The notes: generated by a model from the sequence alone, not told the origin. Numbered from the stretch's first letter, positions 33,741 through 43,242 are shown. The stretch: DNA of 64,000 nucleotides from Mesorhizobium sp. ES1-4 (GCF_020164745.1 NZ_JAIUGV010000021.1:16146-80145); one strand, 5' to 3'. Numbers and translations: made by a program.

Positions 33741-34052
33741 GCTTCCCGGAGAACGGTGTGGGGCTCGCCGTCACCGCTGCGCAGGAAATCATGCCCGCGC
33801 TCTCCGGAATGAAACCCCTTCCGCCATGCGGGGGTGGCGCGGCGGAAGGGGCTGGAGGTAAACCGCTGTGAAGCGGAAGGAACAGGCTCTCTGCCTGCAC
33901 GGTTAGAATGGCACAAAAGCGATAAGGTGCGTTTTGCACCGGATGCGCGCTCCGCGTGTATTCAATTGTGCCGGTTGTATTCGTTTCCCGGTGGGAACCC
34001 GAACGGCTGCCGCTTGTTTCTGATGGCGGCAGACATAAAGGGCGCTTGAGAC
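33741..34052. other. 312-bp structured gap upstream of the iron-permease-like gene
   Basis: No gene is seen. The gap holds four hairpins in a row: CCCCTTCCGCC/GGCGGAAGGGG (33815-33825 with 33841-33851), CCGCT/AGCGG (33863-33867 with 33872-33876), CAGGC/GCCTG (33883-33887 with 33893-33897) and GGTGC/GCACC (33926-33930 with 33936-33940). They could terminate the acetyltransferase transcript, form a leader or small RNA for the next gene, or be repeat debris. Confidence 0.5.
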
Positions 34053-34478
34053 ATGGAAAGAACTTTCACCAAGGTGGCCAATTGGGTCGCCCATATAGCC
34101 GGCCTGCCGCTGACCTTCGCCGGCTGCTGTCTGATCGTCGTCGTCTGGGCGGTCAGCGGGCCGTTGTTTGGTTTCTCGGACACCTGGCAACTGGTGATCA
34201 ACACTGGAACCACGATCATCACCTTCCTGATGGTGTTCCTGATCCAGAACACCCAGAACCGCGACGGCGCGGCGATTCAGGCCAAGCTCGATGAACTGAT
34301 TCGGGTCAGCAAGGGCCACAACCACTTTATCGGCATCGAGCATCTGACTGAATCCGAGGTCGAGGAAATCCGCGACAAGTGCGAGCGGGCGGCGCGCCGG
34401 CACGATGAGAAGATCGCCGCCATGGCCGCAAAGAAGGCCGTGACGCAAAAACGAACCCCGAAAAAGCGCGCGGCCTAA
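34053..34478 (+). CDS. Low-affinity iron permease family protein (PF04120-like)
   Basis: A 141-residue protein with two membrane segments (about residues 15-37 and 48-68) and a charged cytoplasmic tail ending in lysine/arginine-rich residues. The segments INTGTTIITFLMVFLIQNTQ and DGAAIQAKLDELI are characteristic of the PF04120 family, named after a yeast low-affinity iron transporter; the bacterial members are short and their function is not proven. The gap upstream is rich in hairpins (33815-33940). Confidence 0.82.
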   Translation: MERTFTKVANWVAHIAGLPLTFAGCCLIVVVWAVSGPLFGFSDTWQLVINTGTTIITFLMVFLIQNTQNRDGAAIQAKLDELIRVSKGHNHFIGIEHLTESEVEEIRDKCERAARRHDEKIAAMAAKKAVTQKRTPKKRAA

Positions 34479-34487
34479 GACTCGAAC

Positions 34488-35354
34488 TCAATCTTTCATG
34501 AAGGCCGCGAACGCATCCTTGTAGTTTGGATGCCAGCGTGACAAAGCGGGGCGGTTTTCGATGATGTCTCCGGCCGCCCACGCTATGCGCTTCTCGTCCA
34601 GCGGCCGCGCCGCCTCGTTGTCGGGGCACAGAATGTAGAAGTCGCCCCTGACCAGCGATTCCAGCATGAAATCAATCACCTGCTCATCGGTCCACGCTCC
34701 CGCCGGCTTTTCCGTCGCGCCTTCGGTCAAGCCGGTATAGGTGAAGCCGGGGATGAGCAGATGGGCCGACAGGCGGGCGCCGGGCTCGTTGCGCAGCGCA
34801 TGCGCCAAGCCCTCGGTAAAGGTCTTCACGCCAGCCTTGGAAACATTGTAGGCGAGGTTGCCAGGCGGTGTGGTGATGCCTTGCTTGGAGCCGGTGTTGA
34901 CGATCAGGCCCGTCCTGGCCGACGCCAGCATGCGTGGCGCGAAGGCTTCGACGCCATGCACGATGCCCCAGAAATTGATGTCGAGCAGCCGTTTCCAGCC
35001 GTCGCGGTTTTCCCAGGGCTTTCCAGGGTTGTCGCCGACGCCGGCATTGTTCATGAGCAACGAGACCCCGCCAAAGGCGCCGAATGCCCGTTCGGCGAGA
35101 CGATCCACCTCGTCGGCCTTCGACACATCCGATGCAACGGCCAGCACGGCGTCGTCTCCGGCGATGGCGGAGACGGCTCGCGTGGCATCGACGAGGCGCG
35201 GGCCGCCAATGTCGGCGAGCACGATCTTCATGCCCATCAGCGCCAGCCGTTTGGCCGCCGCGAGGCCAATGCCGCTGGCGGCGCCGGTGATGACGGCGGT
35301 ATTGCCTTGGCCAAGCGCCGGCAGGGCGATCTGGATCTCGGTGTCGGGGATCAT
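34488..35354 (-). CDS. Short-chain dehydrogenase/reductase
   Basis: A 288-residue SDR with the cofactor loop TGAASGIGLAAAKR at about residue 20, NNAGVG after it, and the catalytic YNVSKAGVK, with a Ser at NTGSKQG. The aspartate at the end of the second strand (VLADIGG) favours NAD(H). The substrate cannot be told. The C-terminal part beyond about residue 230 is longer than in minimal SDRs. AAGGAA lies about 10 nt upstream of the ATG. It converges on the iron-permease-like gene with a 9-bp gap. Confidence 0.88.
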   Translation of the reverse strand: MIPDTEIQIALPALGQGNTAVITGAASGIGLAAAKRLALMGMKIVLADIGGPRLVDATRAVSAIAGDDAVLAVASDVSKADEVDRLAERAFGAFGGVSLLMNNAGVGDNPGKPWENRDGWKRLLDINFWGIVHGVEAFAPRMLASARTGLIVNTGSKQGITTPPGNLAYNVSKAGVKTFTEGLAHALRNEPGARLSAHLLIPGFTYTGLTEGATEKPAGAWTDEQVIDFMLESLVRGDFYILCPDNEAARPLDEKRIAWAAGDIIENRPALSRWHPNYKDAFAAFMKD

Positions 35355-35487
35355 CGGCGACGGTTTCCTTTTTCGATGGCGCCGAACTTAGCGCCGGAAC
35401 GGGCTTGTGCAAGCCTCTGTCGGCCTGTCGGGTTGACCGGTCTGGTCGCGGCTGTGCATGCTGGGATGCCAAAAGGGAGATTTCCGA

Positions 35488-35769
35488 TTGACGGATTGGG
35501 TTGCAATTCTCAAGGAGCAGACCGCCACCGGCGACCAGATGGGGCGCGAGGTGCCGCAGATGCTGGCCAACCCGGATATCAGCGAAGCGCAGGTGAAAAC
35601 CTTGTTCTCCGCATTGGAAAAGCAAGCGGAGTTCGTCGAGAAACTGCGCATGGCGCTGGAGAAATTCGGCCATGATTTCTCGATCATCAAGGCAGCGGAA
35701 CGGCTGGAAGAGCGCTACGCCGACCTTGCGGCTTCAGTGGCGGAAAAGCTGAAGGCGATGCGCGGTTAG
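35488..35769 (+). CDS. Small helical protein of unknown function
   Basis: A 93-residue protein from TTG 35488, with AAAGGGAGA at 35472-35480 as a good ribosome site. An in-frame ATG at 35458 would add 10 residues. The sequence is almost wholly helical and charged (LFSALEKQAEFVEKLRMALEK, AAERLEERYADLAASVAEKL), consistent with a small coiled-coil protein. No signal peptide, membrane segment or known motif is seen. It is divergent from the SDR and convergent with the TMEM175-type gene. Confidence 0.6.
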   Translation: MTDWVAILKEQTATGDQMGREVPQMLANPDISEAQVKTLFSALEKQAEFVEKLRMALEKFGHDFSIIKAAERLEERYADLAASVAEKLKAMRG

Positions 35770-35814
35770 GTCAGGCGGTTCCGTCTGGAATTGCGACGGA
35801 CAGCGAGCAAGAAA

Positions 35815-36390
35815 CTACTTCTCCAGGACGCGCGCAAAGCGCGTGTCCGGCACCAGCCAGACCAAGGCGACGGCAACATAGAGTCCCACGCCGATCCACC
35901 GGTTGAGGAAGGTCAGTCCAACCGCCGCGATATAGACGGCGAGCGAAAGCCTTCCCTTGCGGTCGCCGCCGATTGCCTTGGCGAAAGCGGTATCCGGTCC
36001 ATGCAGCCGATGCAGCGCCATGACGAGGATGCTGTAGGCGGTCGCACACATTGCAAGGTCGAATCCGTAGACCGCGACAGGGACCGTGGCGAAATGGTTC
36101 TCGCCCATGAAGGCGGTCGTCACCGGCATCAAGGACAACCAGAACAACAGATGCAGGTTCGCCCATAGTACGCGCCCATCGACGCGCTGCACGGTGTGGA
36201 ACATATTGTGCAGATTGTTCCAGTAGATGCCGACATTGACGAACGAAAGCACGTAGCAGAGGAAGACCGGCCACTGCGGCAGCAGCGCCGAAAAATCCTC
36301 GCCCTCCGGCACCTTCAGGTCCAGCACCATGATGGTGATGATGATCGCCACCACGCCATCGGTGAATGCCTCGACCCTGCCTTTGCCCAT
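35815..36390 (-). CDS. TMEM175-type (DUF1211) membrane protein, putative potassium channel
   Basis: A 191-residue protein with about six membrane segments. The first helix carries RVEAFTDGVVAIIITIMVLDL, matching the RxxxFSDGVxAIxxT motif that defines the family. Bacterial TMEM175 proteins are tetrameric potassium channels without the usual selectivity filter. The motif here has Thr in place of Ser, a mild change. I chose ATG 36390 (AGGG 8 nt upstream) over GTG 36396. Confidence 0.85.
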   Translation of the reverse strand: MGKGRVEAFTDGVVAIIITIMVLDLKVPEGEDFSALLPQWPVFLCYVLSFVNVGIYWNNLHNMFHTVQRVDGRVLWANLHLLFWLSLMPVTTAFMGENHFATVPVAVYGFDLAMCATAYSILVMALHRLHGPDTAFAKAIGGDRKGRLSLAVYIAAVGLTFLNRWIGVGLYVAVALVWLVPDTRFARVLEK

Positions 36391-36655
36391 GATCACCGCC
36401 CTGCCTAAAAGAAATTGTCGAAAGACAGCGAATTGTCAGCCGATCTTGCCATAAACGGCATGCGACAAATCCTCAACTATGCCGGGGAAAACTTTCGCGC
36501 CAGGCCGATGGCAATGGGCCAGGTCGGTTCTTTTCGGTTCGGGATTTCCTCTCCAGGCTTCCGCCCTTTGGTGTCAGGAGCCTGCCAAGCGGCCGGAACG
36601 CCGCGGATGAAAGCGCGTTAGGGCTTCGATCCCCCAAACCGGAACGAGGTCGGCC

Positions 36656-37864
36656 ATGGGCCTTAGCAATTTGGCGCATAAGCAAGAGGCAACACGTCCA
36701 GACGGGCTTGCCATACCGGCCGTCGCCGCGATGATCGCCGTGCTGTTTGCCGGCAGCACGGTGCTTACGCCGCTCTATATCGTCTACAAGCAGCAATTCG
36801 GCTTTTCACAGATCACGCTGACTTTGATCTACGCAGTCTATGTCGTGGGCAACCTTGGAGCCTTGCTGCTGTTCGGCGGCGTGTCGGATGTTGTGGGGCG
36901 CCGGCCAGCCGCCCTCGCGGCCATGATCGTTGCCATCGGCAGCGCGATTGTCTTCCTGTTCTCCGAGAACGTTCTTTCGCTGGACATAGCGCGCATCCTG
37001 AGCGGGCTCGGCATCGGTATTGGCGCGGGGACCGGGACCGCGTGGATTGCTGAACTTCTCTCCCGTGCCGACAAGTCGCGCGCCAGCGTGATTGCTACCA
37101 GCACCAATTTCCTCGGCCTCGGCTTTGGCGCTCTTGTCTCGGGACTGTTGGCTCAATATGAGCCCTGGCCTTTGCGCCTCGTCTTCGTAACCTATCTCTT
37201 GGCGCTCGCATTGGTGACGATCCTGGTCTGGCGCACGCGCGAAACCGTGGCGAAGCCAGGCGGTCTCAGGCGCATTTCCATACGGCCGCAATTCTCCGTG
37301 CCGCAGGAAATCCGCACGCGCTTTGTTGCGCCGGCGGTTACCGGCTTCGGCGCCATGGCGTTGGTCGGCTTCTATGCGGCAGTGGCGCCAAGCATCCTGG
37401 CGCAGCAGCTTCATGAGACCAACCACGCTGTTGCCGGTGCGCTGTTTTTCGAACTGGCCATCGTCGCGGCGGCCAGCATCGTGGCGCTGATGCACGTGCA
37501 GAGCAACAGGGCCATGCTGGCTGCGCTAGGCTTGATGATCCCGAGCGTCCTGCTGGTGGTCGCGGCACAGATATTGGCCTCCATGGCGCTGATGATCGTG
37601 GCCACCGCCTGCTGCGGCGTCGTGGCGGCGCTTGGCTACCGGGGCGGCCTACAGGTGGTAAACGAGATCGCGCCGAAGGATCGCCGGGCGAAAGTCGTCT
37701 CCAGCTTCTTCATCTGCTGCTTTGTCGGCAACGCCTTGCCTGTCATCGGCATCGGCATCGTCTCTACCTATGCCGGTGCCGTCGCCGCAAGCCTTGCCTT
37801 CGCCGGCGTCATCGTCGTGTTTGCGCTGGTGGCGCTGGGCTTCGGGTTGAAGCACAGCCGGTAA
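36656..37864 (+). CDS. MFS transporter
   Basis: A 402-residue membrane protein with twelve predicted segments. The loop GGVSDVVGRRPAALAAMI between helices 2 and 3 is the MFS signature (G-x-x-x-D-x-x-G-R-R), and LSGLGIGIGAGTGTAWIAEL is typical of helix 4-5 in drug or metabolite efflux members. The substrate is unknown. AACGAGG lies 6 nt before the ATG. No regulator gene is adjacent. Confidence 0.9.
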   Translation: MGLSNLAHKQEATRPDGLAIPAVAAMIAVLFAGSTVLTPLYIVYKQQFGFSQITLTLIYAVYVVGNLGALLLFGGVSDVVGRRPAALAAMIVAIGSAIVFLFSENVLSLDIARILSGLGIGIGAGTGTAWIAELLSRADKSRASVIATSTNFLGLGFGALVSGLLAQYEPWPLRLVFVTYLLALALVTILVWRTRETVAKPGGLRRISIRPQFSVPQEIRTRFVAPAVTGFGAMALVGFYAAVAPSILAQQLHETNHAVAGALFFELAIVAAASIVALMHVQSNRAMLAALGLMIPSVLLVVAAQILASMALMIVATACCGVVAALGYRGGLQVVNEIAPKDRRAKVVSSFFICCFVGNALPVIGIGIVSTYAGAVAASLAFAGVIVVFALVALGFGLKHSR

Positions 37865-37880
37865 GACGCGGGGTCCGGCC

Positions 37881-39353
37881 TCAGACGTCCGGCGTTTCAG
37901 GTGTCATGTTCGCGCGCTGGCGCGGCACGCCAAGGCCGGTATCGGGCGGCTCGCCGGCAGCCGGCCTGCTCTCGATCATGTGCAAGGTGCGCCAGCCGCC
38001 GAAGCGGTAGTAGGCCGCGGCCAGAAGCAGGGAAGTGATCGAACCAGCCGGGAAGCTCCACCACAGCGCCTCTTCGCCGATCACGCCGCGCATGAAATAG
38101 GCAAAGCCGGTGCGCACGACGAGCACGGAGATCACCAGGATGATCAGCGGCGGCATGACGGCGCCCGTGGCGCGCACCGTGGCGAACAGCACGATGGTGA
38201 TGCCGAACAGGATGAACGACCAGGACGCGACACTGTTGATGTGGGCGGCGATGTCGATCGCGGCGCTGTCGTTGCTCAGGAACAGGCTCAGGATCGAGCG
38301 GTCGAAGAACCACAGCAATGCGACGAGGGCGCCGGTCAGGATGAGGTTGAAGCCGACGCCGGATGCGGCGACGCGGCCGATCCGGTCCCAGCGGCCGGCG
38401 CCGACATTCTGAGCCGCCATGGAAGAAACCGCGGCGCCGATGGCGAGCGCCGGCATCTGGATGTAGGTCCAGAGCTGCGCGGCGATGCCGTAGGCGGCCG
38501 CGACCCGCGAACCGTAGGAATTGACGATGCCCATAACCGTCAGTGCAGCCGCCGAGATGACGATCATCTGCAGGCCCATCGGAACGCCCTTGAAGACGAC
38601 GATGCGCAGCAATGCCGGATCCGGGCGCAACAGAGCAAGATTGGCGCCTGCCAGCCGTAGCGGATGCTTGCGCGCATAGAGCACGACGAGAATGGCAATG
38701 ACGCTTACGGTCTGGCCGATCAGCGTCGAGGTGGCGGAGCCGGCGATGCCGAGTTCGGGAAACGGGCCGATGCCGCGGATGAGCAAGGGATTGAGCACGA
38801 TGTCGAGCACGACCGCGAGCGCCATGAAGATGAAGGGCGTGCGTGAATCGCCGGCGCCACGCAGCACGGTCATGACGAAAGACAGAAGGTTCATCATCGG
38901 CACGGCCACGAAGATGATGCGCAGGTAGGAGCGTGCGAGCGGCAAGGCGTCGGCCGGTGTGCCGAGCGTGCCGAGGATGGCGTCGACCCAGATCCAGCCG
39001 CAGACCGCGAACACCACCGAAACCAGGAAAAAGAAGGTGGCGCTGGTGCCGACGATGCGGCGCGCCTCGGGCAGGTCGCGGGCGCCGATCGACTGCGCCA
39101 CCAGGATGGTGGCCGCCATGCCGATGCCGAACACGGTGCCGAGGATCAGGAACAGGACGAGATTGGCGTTGGAGGTTGCGGTCAGCGCCGATTCGCCGAG
39201 AAAGCGGCCGACCCAGACGGCATTGACCGAACCGTTCAGCGATTGCAGCACGTTGGAGCCGAGCACCGGCAAGGCGAAGAGCAGCAGCGTGCGTGGGATC
39301 GGGCCACTGGTCAGGTCGCCGGTGCGCCGACGCGCGGGTAATTTTTCGTCCAT
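37881..39353 (-). CDS. MATE family efflux transporter
   Basis: A 490-residue membrane protein with twelve hydrophobic segments in two halves. IPRTLLLFALPVLGSNVLQSLNGSVNAVWVG segments and GIGMAATILVAQSIGARD fit the first half of MATE exporters, which use Na+ or H+ gradients to expel cationic drugs or metabolites. ATG 39353 (MDEKLPARRR) was preferred to TTG 39359. It is convergent with the MFS gene (16-bp gap) and lies downstream of the phytase-like gene. Confidence 0.92.
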   Translation of the reverse strand: MDEKLPARRRTGDLTSGPIPRTLLLFALPVLGSNVLQSLNGSVNAVWVGRFLGESALTATSNANLVLFLILGTVFGIGMAATILVAQSIGARDLPEARRIVGTSATFFFLVSVVFAVCGWIWVDAILGTLGTPADALPLARSYLRIIFVAVPMMNLLSFVMTVLRGAGDSRTPFIFMALAVVLDIVLNPLLIRGIGPFPELGIAGSATSTLIGQTVSVIAILVVLYARKHPLRLAGANLALLRPDPALLRIVVFKGVPMGLQMIVISAAALTVMGIVNSYGSRVAAAYGIAAQLWTYIQMPALAIGAAVSSMAAQNVGAGRWDRIGRVAASGVGFNLILTGALVALLWFFDRSILSLFLSNDSAAIDIAAHINSVASWSFILFGITIVLFATVRATGAVMPPLIILVISVLVVRTGFAYFMRGVIGEEALWWSFPAGSITSLLLAAAYYRFGGWRTLHMIESRPAAGEPPDTGLGVPRQRANMTPETPDV

Positions 39354-39570
39354 TGCCAAGGCCTGCCTCGAGTCCGGTGTGCTATGATCGCAGATTCAAC
39401 CGGACAGGTCGATGTAGGCGGGAGTGTCGGTCCAAGGCGCTCGCGACAGGTCCTCGTGCGCCCCCGACCTGTCGGCTGCCGGCAAGATCACGACCGTGTC
39501 GAGCGAGACCGCGGGGCGATCGATGCCGGCGTGCGGAAGGAGGCAGCGTTTTTGAAAAGGGCTTCGCCAC

Positions 39571-39610
39571 CTGCCGGGCGGACGCGCCAAACGACGCGCC
39601 CGCCCGGCAG
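39571..39610 (-). terminator. Hairpin just downstream of the phytase-like gene
   Basis: Arms CTGCCGGGCG (39571-39580) and CGCCCGGCAG (39601-39610) pair perfectly, with further GCGC pairing in the 20-nt loop. On the minus strand it lies 6 bp after the stop codon and is followed by a short CCTTTTC stretch, so it is a plausible rho-independent terminator. Confidence 0.6.
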
Positions 39611-39616
39611 TGATCG

Positions 39617-41086
39617 TTACTTCTTGCCGAGACCCGGCAGAGTGACCTGATAGACCAGGAACATGGTGTCGACATCGGCGCCGTCGTCGGCCTTGTAGGG
39701 GGCGCCGACCTGGAAGCCGTCCTGGGCGAGGAAGTCATTGTCGTTGGCGACGAACAGGAAATAATCGTCGGGCAGCTTCGGGTCGAGGACGCTGGCAACC
39801 GACATCGCTTCCCACTTTTCCGAAAGCTCGTTGCGGTCCTTCGCCCCACCATTGTGGAGGCCGAAGCGGCCAAGCTGCGCGGCGTCGTTGATGTCGATGA
39901 ACGGCGTCAGCTTGGCCGGCGTGATCGAGGGATCAAGCACGCCCTTGGGCGCCACCGGCTTGTCGGCGGCGTCGAAGGGGCCGCCTGCGATGTCGGTTGC
40001 GCCGGACACGTCGACTATGTTGATCTGGCGGTAGAGCGAGGCGTCACCCTTCTTCAGGCCCTGGCCGTTGCCGCTGTCGCGCGCCAGCATCAGGAAGGCC
40101 GTGTCGGAAAGCGCCATGATCTCGCTCTGCGCGGCGACCTTGGTCTTGCCCTTGGCATCCTTGAACACCGGCAGCGGCACGACATACTCGTGCGCGAGCT
40201 TGAGATGGGCGAGGTCGGAGGCGTCGTATACCAGCGCCCGGGTGTTCTGCCTGGTAGCAGGGGAATCACCGCCGTCCTGCCTTGTCGCCGACTGCAGCAC
40301 GGCGATCAGGAACTTGCCGTCCGGCGTCATTGCCATGCCTTCGAGGCCCTGGTTGTTCTGGCGGCCGGTTTCGGGATCCTTGGGATCAGGGTCGGCGGCG
40401 CCAGGGCCGGGGTTGTCGGAGGAGAAGTTCGGCGTTCCCTTGCGCATCGGCACAAGCGCCGCCGGCGGCTGGGTCGCCGACATCAGGCGGCCTTGCGCGG
40501 AGAACCTGTAGATGTTGGGACCGTACTCGTCGGAGATGAACATCGAACCGTCGGGCAGCCGCGCGATGGCCTCGTTGTCGAGAGCGAGCTTGCCGTTGGT
40601 GGCGACGGGCAGCATCGGCATGTCGCCGGCGGCCGGGCGTACATCCGACAGCGGATCGAGGCCGGTGGCATCGGCGCCCTTGTCATCGGTGAGCAGTATC
40701 GTGTCGGCAAGCGTCGCCTTGACGCCCGTCTGTTCCTGGCCGGCCGCGGGAGCGGCACTCGGGGCGACAGGCGTGAATTCGATGCCGACGGTGTTGAGGC
40801 GCGGGCGATAGTCGGTGGTGCCCTCGACGTTGTAACCACGGTCGGGCAGCAGCCAGAGCGACCCCTTGTAGGTACCCGCTTCATGCGTCCAGCCTGATGT
40901 GTCGATCGCCATGCCGGAGGCGGAGCCAAAGGTCTCACCGAACTTGTCGCGCTGGTCGGCCGGCATGCGGCCGACGCCGACAAGGCCCTTGTTGATGTAG
41001 GCCACGCCTTCGGCAAGCGCCGGCGTCAGATCGGTGAACAAGGCCAGCGCGATGCCGAGCGATGCGGTTCGGTGCAGGTGTTTCAT
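39617..41086 (-). CDS. Phytase-like esterase family protein (PF13449-like), exported
   Basis: A 489-residue protein with a signal peptide (ASLGIALALFTDLTPALAEG) and a beta-propeller-like body. SGMAIDTSGWTHEAGTYKG, LLPDRGYN, DNEAIARLPDGSMFISDEYGPNIYRF and NNQGLEGMAMTPDGK are typical of the esterase-like-activity-of-phytase family. The natural substrate is not established. ATG 41086 follows AGAGGA by 7 nt and was preferred to TTG 41092. The protein should be periplasmic. Confidence 0.85.
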   Translation of the reverse strand: MKHLHRTASLGIALALFTDLTPALAEGVAYINKGLVGVGRMPADQRDKFGETFGSASGMAIDTSGWTHEAGTYKGSLWLLPDRGYNVEGTTDYRPRLNTVGIEFTPVAPSAAPAAGQEQTGVKATLADTILLTDDKGADATGLDPLSDVRPAAGDMPMLPVATNGKLALDNEAIARLPDGSMFISDEYGPNIYRFSAQGRLMSATQPPAALVPMRKGTPNFSSDNPGPGAADPDPKDPETGRQNNQGLEGMAMTPDGKFLIAVLQSATRQDGGDSPATRQNTRALVYDASDLAHLKLAHEYVVPLPVFKDAKGKTKVAAQSEIMALSDTAFLMLARDSGNGQGLKKGDASLYRQINIVDVSGATDIAGGPFDAADKPVAPKGVLDPSITPAKLTPFIDINDAAQLGRFGLHNGGAKDRNELSEKWEAMSVASVLDPKLPDDYFLFVANDNDFLAQDGFQVGAPYKADDGADVDTMFLVYQVTLPGLGKK

Positions 41087-41565
41087 GGACAATCCTCTTT
41101 GTGACGAAGCGTGCCGGAGCGGCCGAAGGACAAAACGGAAAGAGGGGCTGCATCGATGATGCCGCGAGCGCCTCCCCGAAAGCGATCTAAGGCGTCAACA
41201 TGATGCTTGCGTGACAGCGCGCGATGCAGGTCCGCGGGCGTCTCCATGTGCCGGCAAAAACGCCGGATAGCGTGAAATCATCGATCTGCCTGCGAGCCTG
41301 TCGGGCGTGCTGGACACATATGTCCAGTGCCTATATGATGCCGGCTTCGAGCCGACCGGGTGGAAGCCGCGTCGGCTTCCTTACCTCGGGGCGGTCTTGG
41401 CTACACGAGTGCAAGAGCGTCGCGCTGGCGTTGGTGGACGACGGTTTCGCCGGGGAGGGGACGGCGTTTTGCGTGCACATTGTCGGCGTCGCGGCCGGCG
41501 CGGGTTATCGCGGCCTCGCCTGTGATCCCTAGGGCAAGGCGAGGCGGCATTGAGGAGGAATTTCG
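41087..41565. other. 479-bp gap upstream of the MttB-family gene
   Basis: Short open frames occur on both strands (for example 41224-41532), but none has a ribosome site or a recognisable product. The visible elements are a 7-bp inverted repeat at 41310-41327 and the ribosome site GAGGAGG just before 41566. It presumably contains divergent promoters for the phytase-like and MttB-family genes. Confidence 0.45.
41310..41327. promoter_or_regulatory. Candidate operator: CTGGACA-CATA-TGTCCAG
   Basis: Perfect 7-bp arms around a 4-nt centre, 238 bp upstream of the MttB-family gene. The size and symmetry suit a dimeric regulator, but no regulator gene is adjacent. Confidence 0.35.
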
Positions 41566-43119
41566 ATGGTCGATGACGCGGCGCGGGACAGCAGGCGCGA
41601 ACGCCGGCGCGGACGCATGGGCGAGGCCGGGAGTGAATCAAGCCGCCGGCCCGATTACCGCTCGCTGAAGAACCCGTTTCTGCCGCAGCCGATCTTTTCC
41701 GACGACCAGGTGGCGTCGATCCACGACACGGCGCTGCGCGTGCTGGAGGAACTCGGCATCAAGGTGCTGTTGCCCGAGGCGCGCGAGGTGCTTGCCCGCG
41801 CCGGCGCCCTGGTCGATTCCGATACCGACATGGTGCGCATCGGCCGCGACATGGTGGTGGCCGCACTCGCCTCCGCCCCGCGATCGATCCATGCCTATGC
41901 CGGCGCGCGTGACCGCGACCTGTCCCTCGAACTGGGTTCGATGACGTTCCTGGCAGGCTCCGGCGCGCCCAACGTCACCGATCTCGAACGCGGACGCCGT
42001 CCCGGCACGCTCGAGGCCTTCGAGGAGTTCATCAAGATGGTGCAGCATTTCGACGTGCTGCACATGCTGGGGCCCTGCGTCGAGCCGCAGGACGTCGACA
42101 ACCGCTTCCGTCACTATGCCGTCAACCGTGCGCAGCTGACGCTGTCCGACAAGTTCCCCTTCGTCTTCGCGCGTGGCACGCCGCAGGTCCAGGACGGCTT
42201 CGAGATGATCCGGCTGGCACGCGGCCTGTCGGAAGATGAGTTTCGCTCGGGCGCGCATTGCTACACCGTCATCAACACCAACTCGCCGCGCCAGCTCGAC
42301 ATTCCGATGGCGCAAGGCATCATCGATTTCGCCAGAGCCGGGCAGGTGTCCGTCATCACCCCGTTCTGCCTGGCGGGAGCGATGGCGCCGATCACCGTGG
42401 CCGGCGCGCTGGCGCTGCAGCATGCCGAAGCGCTGGCCGGCCTGACGCTGGCGCAGATCGTGCGCCCCGGCGCGCCTGTGATCTATGGTTCCTTCTCGTC
42501 CAATGTCGACATGAAGTCGGGCGCACCCGCCTTCGGCACGCCGGAGCACGTCAAGGCGACGCTCGGCGCCGGCCAGCTGGCGCGCTTTACCGGGCTTCCC
42601 TGGCGGTCCGGCGGCGGCAGCGCCGCCAACATCTCGGACGCGCAGGCGGCACACGAGACGCAGTTCGCGCTGTGGGGCTCGGTGCTGGCCGGGGCGACGA
42701 TGTGCATCCATGCCGCGGGCTGGCTGGAGGGAGGATTGAGCGTCTCGCTGGAGAAGCTGGTCACGGATGTCGAAGCCCTGCAGACGATCGCGGAACTTTG
42801 CGCCGCGACGCCCGGCGACAGCGATTCCATCGGCTTCGACGCGATCGCCGAAGTGCAGCCGGGCGGCCATTTCTTCTCGGCCGGCCATACCATGGCGCGC
42901 TACCGCACCGCTTTCTACGAGCCGTTGGTCGCCGACTGGTCGAACTTCGGCAACTGGACGCAAGGCGGATCAAAGACCGCCACCGAACGCGCCACCGGCG
43001 TCTGGAAGCGCATCCTCGCCGATTTCGAGCCGCCGGCGACAGCGGTGGCAACGTCAGGCGTGCTGGACGCGTTCATCGCGCGACGCACCGAGGAGGGTGG
43101 AGCAGCGCCGGTGTCGTGA
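41566..43119 (+). CDS. Trimethylamine methyltransferase (MttB) family protein, non-pyrrolysine type
   Basis: A 517-residue TIM-barrel protein of the MttB superfamily, whose members move a methyl group from a quaternary or tertiary amine to a corrinoid protein. Family segments include NPFLPQPIFSDDQVASIHDTALRVLEELGI, FLAGSGAPNVTDLERGRR, CAATP and GGHFFSAGHTMARYR. The frame has no internal stop, so pyrrolysine is not used; non-pyrrolysine homologues include glycine betaine methyltransferases such as MtgB. No corrinoid protein gene is nearby, so the partner must be elsewhere. GAGGAGG precedes the ATG by 8 nt. The first 35 residues are Arg-rich and probably disordered. Confidence 0.87.
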   Translation: MVDDAARDSRRERRRGRMGEAGSESSRRPDYRSLKNPFLPQPIFSDDQVASIHDTALRVLEELGIKVLLPEAREVLARAGALVDSDTDMVRIGRDMVVAALASAPRSIHAYAGARDRDLSLELGSMTFLAGSGAPNVTDLERGRRPGTLEAFEEFIKMVQHFDVLHMLGPCVEPQDVDNRFRHYAVNRAQLTLSDKFPFVFARGTPQVQDGFEMIRLARGLSEDEFRSGAHCYTVINTNSPRQLDIPMAQGIIDFARAGQVSVITPFCLAGAMAPITVAGALALQHAEALAGLTLAQIVRPGAPVIYGSFSSNVDMKSGAPAFGTPEHVKATLGAGQLARFTGLPWRSGGGSAANISDAQAAHETQFALWGSVLAGATMCIHAAGWLEGGLSVSLEKLVTDVEALQTIAELCAATPGDSDSIGFDAIAEVQPGGHFFSAGHTMARYRTAFYEPLVADWSNFGNWTQGGSKTATERATGVWKRILADFEPPATAVATSGVLDAFIARRTEEGGAAPVS

Positions 43120-43242
43120 GACGGCTTGCCTGTTCGTCGCCCCAGAATTGTGGCGGTGTCCCGGAACCCACCGCGCCTCCCGCGCATTCATGGACGCGGG
43201 CCAACGCCTGGCTCCATTCGCGAGCCGTTGAGGGAGGACGAC

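Noticed and set aside
33815..33897. Cobalamin or other known riboswitch in the gap before the iron-permease-like gene
   Set aside because: I could not match the conserved core of any riboswitch class I know; only plain hairpins are visible.
41224..41532. A 102-codon frame in the gap before the MttB-family gene
   Set aside because: No ribosome site, unusual composition and no recognisable family; competing frames of similar length overlap it.
41566..43119. Possible pyrrolysine (amber read-through) in the MttB-family gene
   Set aside because: The frame has no internal TAG and the product is full length, so it is a non-pyrrolysine homologue.
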